A stretch of 9,855 nucleotides of DNA from contig CANHJJ010000051.1 of assembly GCA_947460565.1 (NCBI GenBank), positions 1-9,855 on the forward strand, in the 5' to 3' direction. Of this stretch, positions 7,008 through 9,855 are shown one piece after another. Made by a program: the position numbers and the translations under genes. The notes beneath the pieces were generated by a model, which saw only the letters and a program-made list of their open reading frames with translations, searched no databases and was not told the origin of the DNA. The stretch comes from Bacteroidota bacterium (GTDB lineage: Bacteria > Bacteroidota > Bacteroidia > UKL13-3). Each line of letters starts with the position of its first letter. Within the stretch, counting starts at the first letter, position 1.

Positions 7008-8237
7008 TTAAGTCCTTAAATAACATAAATAGAATTTGGTTACCGTTTGGCCTAGTGCTTCAATATTATCTTGGTCGCTGGCTTTTGCGATGTCCTTCAC
7101 TTCACCGTTTTTGTATAGGATTTTTATATTAATATTATTAAGATTATAAGCGCGGTTTTTTACCGAATCTGTGAAAACAAAATAATCAATATCAGTGGAT
7201 GAAATACCATGGGTTTCCATGATTCTTTCTTTTAGTTGATTGATTCTTTCATCAGAAAAAGCTTCTTTAGATATTTCAGTTTTAAATAATTTTCTATCAC
7301 GCAACATGCAACACATTTTGCTCAAGATCTTATCCGGATGACGACACCAAACCTTGATTGCTGTAAAAATATCTTCATCATCTAAATCGCTATATTGTTT
7401 AATGTTCTCAGGGTTTGTAAAGAAATTGTTTTTGTTGATGTCATTGTATAAAAAATAATTCAATGCGGGTGTACCAAATAAATCCACTTTTTGATTGGCC
7501 AAATGACGCGCTCTTTCAAGGATTTTTATTAACAGACTTTCAGCTGAAATAACAGTTTTGTGCAAGTACACTTGCCAATACATTAGCCTTCGCGCAATCA
7601 GAAATTTCTCAACGGAGTAAATACCTTTTTCATCAATTACTAATTCATTATTGTGCACATTGAGCATATTGATAATGCGGTCATTACCAACTGCGCCTTC
7701 AATCACACCCGTAAAAAAACTATCCCTTCCTAAGTAATCCAATCGATCCATGTCTAGCTGCGAGCTAACCAATTGATGCAAGAATTTCTTTGGATATTTA
7801 TTGCTAAATATGTCAATGCACATATCCAATCGGCCATTTAATTTTTGATTGAGCAAGTTCATATAATGAATAGAAATGGCCTCATGCGAAACATCTTTTA
7901 CAAGCATATATTCCAATGTATGCGAGTAAGGTCCATGACCCATATCGTGAAGCAATACGGCCGCACAAACCGCTTCTTTTTCTTGCTCATTTATTTCAAT
8001 TCCCTTGCTTCTCAGAATTTCAATAGCTTGTTGGGTTAGATGTACTGCTCCTATCACATGTTGAAAACGTGTATGTTGTGCTCCAGGATACACATAATGT
8101 GTGAGGCCCAATTGTCTGATTCGCCTGAGTCTTTGAAACCAAGCCTGTTCTATTAAGTCATAAATTAAACCAGCAGGAATGCTAACAAAACCATAAACAG
8201 GATCGTTGATTATTTTTTTCTTTTGAACAATTGTCAT
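7008..8237 (-). CDS. HD-domain phosphohydrolase, dNTPase/SAMHD1-like
   Basis: This 409-residue cytoplasmic protein belongs to the HD-domain dGTPase-like group that includes SAMHD1 (COG1078-like). Such enzymes hydrolyse nucleotide triphosphates, although many bacterial members have untested substrates. It begins KKKIINDPVYGFVSIP, the usual start of the family. HD ligands are visible: H60 in RFQHVIG, the H97-D98 doublet in LLHDMGHGPYSH, and D164 in LDMDRLDYLGRD, with H101 and H106 as nearby active-site histidines. R57 matches the Arg before the first His in SAMHD1-type enzymes. The C-terminal half (about 200-409) is the helical extension typical of the group. The ATG at 8235-8237 has no Shine-Dalgarno, and a TAnnTTTG-like element lies only 8 bases upstream. 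The gene is alone on its strand here, convergent with the split gene across 142 bases that show no convincing terminator. Substrate is not predictable from this sequence. Confidence 0.92.
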   Translation of the reverse strand: MTIVQKKKIINDPVYGFVSIPAGLIYDLIEQAWFQRLRRIRQLGLTHYVYPGAQHTRFQHVIGAVHLTQQAIEILRSKGIEINEQEKEAVCAAVLLHDMGHGPYSHTLEYMLVKDVSHEAISIHYMNLLNQKLNGRLDMCIDIFSNKYPKKFLHQLVSSQLDMDRLDYLGRDSFFTGVIEGAVGNDRIINMLNVHNNELVIDEKGIYSVEKFLIARRLMYWQVYLHKTVISAESLLIKILERARHLANQKVDLFGTPALNYFLYNDINKNNFFTNPENIKQYSDLDDEDIFTAIKVWCRHPDKILSKMCCMLRDRKLFKTEISKEAFSDERINQLKERIMETHGISSTDIDYFVFTDSVKNRAYNLNNINIKILYKNGEVKDIAKASDQDNIEALGQTVTKFYLCYLRT

Positions 8238-8244
8238 ACTAAAG

Positions 8245-8252
8245 CAAACATA
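8245..8252 (-). promoter_or_regulatory. Possible -7 element for the SAMHD1-like HD gene
   Basis: Read on the minus strand, this is TATGTTTG, a full match to TAnnTTTG. It ends 8 bases before the ATG at 8237, so transcription from it would give an almost leaderless mRNA. No clear TTTG -33 element is visible upstream. Confidence 0.35.
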
Positions 8253-8254
8253 AG

Positions 8255-8269
8255 CTAATTTTAAATTAG
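8255..8269. repeat. 15-base AT-rich palindrome upstream of the HD gene
   Basis: CTAATTT-T-AAATTAG is a perfect odd palindrome placed directly upstream of the possible -7 element. Its position would suit an operator, but AT-rich palindromes of this length are common by chance. Confidence 0.3.
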
Positions 8270-8560
8270 TATTCTATTCATTGTCATTATTAAGTCTAAT
8301 ATTATTGAAACTGGTAATCTATTCTCTAAAAGATTTTATCAATGTATGTGATTCTATTTCTATCCTAAATATCCTTTTGTATTCACTAAACTAAAATTCT
8401 CATCCTATTACTTCATTATCGCGAACTGAATCATTTCCTGCTTTGAATAATTTATCAGACATAGGCATTGAAAAAAATAAAATTTTCGCATAAGTCGTTT
8501 TACATAACATACGCCCTTTCAGGAAAAATCTAAAAATCGTTTGTTTGAATAGGTGATATA

Positions 8561-9466
8561 TTATTTATAATTTTTAATAATATATTGAATTGGATAGTCA
8601 TGTGCTATCCAGTTTATTTTCTGCCCTTCACGCTCCATTTTTCTAAACCATGTCATTTGTCTTTTGGCAAATTGATGGATAGCAGTTTCTAACTGGCTGA
8701 ACATTTCATCATAATTAAGTTTTCCTAAAATGTAGAAGCTTATATATTTATACTCTAAACCAAGGAACTCCAACCTGTCGGCTGAATAGCCTAATTTTAT
8801 TAAATTATTTACTTCTTCAATCATCCCATTTTCTAATCGATTTTTGAGTCGATCAGTAATTTTTTTTCTACGTTCACCTCTGTCCGATTCAATGCAATAG
8901 ATAAATGGATTTAGATTTGGGAAATGGGTTTTTGGTAAATTGTTGTTTTTTAGAAATTCGAAGATTTCAATAGCCCTAATAAGTCGTTTACTAGATCGGG
9001 AATCAACCATTTGGCTAAATTCATTTTGGTAGCTATTAAATGTTTTCATTAGTTCATCATGCGACAAAATAATCAATTTTGACCTTAAGTCATTGTCTAC
9101 AGGAACAGCAGCATAATAATGTTGTTTTAATATTGCATCAAGGTAAAGTCCGGTACCACCGCATATGATAACCGTTTTGTTTCTTGAAACGATGTCTGAA
9201 TAAGCCTCTATAAAATGCTCAATAAATTTATATAGGTGAAAATTCTCTTCAATATCTGCAATGTCTATTAAGTGATAGGGGATAGCTTTTCCTTTAATTA
9301 CATATTCATCTAAGTCTTTTCCGGCACCAATGTTTAAGCCTCTATATACCTGCCTTGAATCCACACTAATGATTTCAGCATTCAGTTCATAAGCCAACTG
9401 ACAAGCAAGTTTGGTTTTGCCACTTGCTGTAGTACCCGTAATGATGATGCAATTATACTTCTTCAT
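8561..9466 (-). CDS. miaA: tRNA dimethylallyltransferase MiaA
   Basis: MiaA transfers a dimethylallyl group to N6 of A37 in tRNAs reading UNN codons. The 301-residue product (E. coli MiaA is 316) has the P-loop GTTASGKT (11-18), SVDSRQVYRG with the catalytic Asp D36, IPYHLIDI (62-69), GGTGLY with T105, RLIRAIEIFE (161-170), GMIEEVNNL (214-222), and the tRNA-contact motif AKRQMTWFR (267-275). It belongs to a divergent branch: the usual IGTAKP is IGAGKDLDEY, and the usual GY(R/K)-type segment after the GM motif is GLEYKY (236-241). The start codon overlaps the stop of the upstream gene by four bases (ATGA), so the two are translationally coupled. The dimethylallyl donor is the C5 unit also used by the isoprenyl synthase at 2631-3599. 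The family call is secure; the tRNA set it modifies could differ if a second MiaA exists elsewhere. Confidence 0.93.
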   Translation of the reverse strand: MKKYNCIIITGTTASGKTKLACQLAYELNAEIISVDSRQVYRGLNIGAGKDLDEYVIKGKAIPYHLIDIADIEENFHLYKFIEHFIEAYSDIVSRNKTVIICGGTGLYLDAILKQHYYAAVPVDNDLRSKLIILSHDELMKTFNSYQNEFSQMVDSRSSKRLIRAIEIFEFLKNNNLPKTHFPNLNPFIYCIESDRGERRKKITDRLKNRLENGMIEEVNNLIKLGYSADRLEFLGLEYKYISFYILGKLNYDEMFSQLETAIHQFAKRQMTWFRKMEREGQKINWIAHDYPIQYIIKNYK

Positions 9467-9855
9467 GATGCGGTATATACAAGTTTAAGATTACCTGAGT
9501 TTTTTACCACCTGCATTTCAATATCATCATTGGTAGTGTTTTTATTCGTTCTTTTTTGTGAATTTTTATGTACCTCAAATGTAATCGGATCACTTTCTGA
9601 ATGAAGTTTAAAACCTAGTTTAATAAAGGCTTTTCCTTCGCTTTGGTCCTTATCAATATAGGTCATAATATCACCTGCGTCTGTTAGTTTTATAAAGTGT
9701 TTTAAAAGTTTACTCAATCCCCCCACCACGGTAATACCCGATGCATTGCAAAATCGAATCAATTCAAATGACTTTTTCCCTTCGGGCAGCCTATTCATTT
9801 TTCGACCTTTACTAAAAGTGGCTATAGCAAGTAGTTCATCCTTTTTAAACAAACC
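9463..9855 (-). CDS. Conserved protein of unknown function upstream of miaA (5'-partial)
   Basis: The frame is open to the right edge; 130 codons plus a stop are visible on the minus strand. The TTG at 9852 is not evidence of a start. The visible part begins with a strand-rich segment (LLAIATFSKGR), then SFELIRFCNASGITVVGG, a helix SKLLKHFIKL, IMTYIDKDQSEGKAFIKLGFKL, and a Lys/Asn-rich stretch near TNKNTTNDD before a short C-terminal tail. The 'RFC...VVGG.SKLLKHFI...YIDKD.S.G..F.KLGF' pattern recalls a domain found at the C-terminus of some T4-like phage homing endonucleases and in stand-alone Bacteroidota proteins, possibly of acetyltransferase-like fold; this is from memory and not certain. 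No catalytic motif is recognised. It overlaps miaA by ATGA, so both are expressed together. Confidence 0.6.
   Translation of the reverse strand, partial: GLFKKDELLAIATFSKGRKMNRLPEGKKSFELIRFCNASGITVVGGLSKLLKHFIKLTDAGDIMTYIDKDQSEGKAFIKLGFKLHSESDPITFEVHKNSQKRTNKNTTNDDIEMQVVKNSGNLKLVYTAS

Larger units (their letters stand above)
8238..8560. other. AT-rich intergenic region without a recognised gene
   Basis: This 323-base stretch separates the stop of miaA from the start of the SAMHD1-like HD gene, both on the minus strand. I see no credible coding frame, tRNA or tandem repeat in it, and no strong terminator behind miaA. Its right part has A/T runs (for example near 8470-8485). The end next to the HD gene carries the possible -7 element and palindrome listed separately. 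Confidence 0.6.

Noticed and set aside
7845..8039. Plus-strand open frame inside the SAMHD1-like gene
   Set aside because: It lies opposite a highly conserved HD domain and has no recognisable protein features; a shadow frame.

Overview
The window looks like a chromosomal segment of a low-GC Bacteroidota bacterium. The evidence is protein content and style: a two-domain universal stress protein with the short GTHG-8-GS loop, a LolD-type ATPase without an adjacent permease, a polyprenyl synthetase with an uninterrupted DDIMD motif, and a MiaA of the divergent 'GKDLDEY' type. Starts mostly lack Shine-Dalgarno sequences, and a few TAnnTTTG-like -7 elements occur. No rRNA, tRNA, CRISPR array, insertion sequence or integrase was seen. 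Genus cannot be assigned from the sequence.

Layout. 2-1024 (+): C-terminal part of a membrane-anchored class III adenylyl cyclase, cut by the left edge. 1140-1730 and 1735-2562 (+): a small HD-domain phosphohydrolase and a tandem universal stress protein, 4 bases apart and ending at a clear intrinsic terminator (2579-2614). 2631-3599 (+): an isoprenyl diphosphate synthase, convergent with a 2H-phosphoesterase-like gene (3603-4151, -) that has lost a catalytic His. 4318-4977 (+): LolD-like ABC ATPase. 5090-6865 (+): one long gene for a protein of about 590 residues, interrupted by an in-frame TAA at 6050-6052; both halves stay in the same frame. 7008-8237 (-): a dNTPase/SAMHD1-like HD phosphohydrolase. 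8238-8560: AT-rich, no gene seen. 8561-9466 (-): miaA, overlapped (ATGA) by an upstream gene of unknown function (9463-9855, -) cut by the right edge.

Functional links. Most genes are housekeeping: isoprenoid synthesis, lipoprotein sorting, tRNA modification and nucleotide hydrolysis. The first three genes could form a small nucleotide-signalling neighbourhood (cyclase, HD hydrolase, Usp nucleotide-binding protein), but this is inference from position only.

The most notable item is the split gene at 5090-6865. Its N-terminal half, the residues around the stop and the start of the second half together resemble an FMN-binding TIM barrel of the nitronate monooxygenase/PfaD kind, and the stop falls in the predicted phosphate-binding GG loop. 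It is either a very recent nonsense mutation, an assembly or sequencing error, or a readthrough site.
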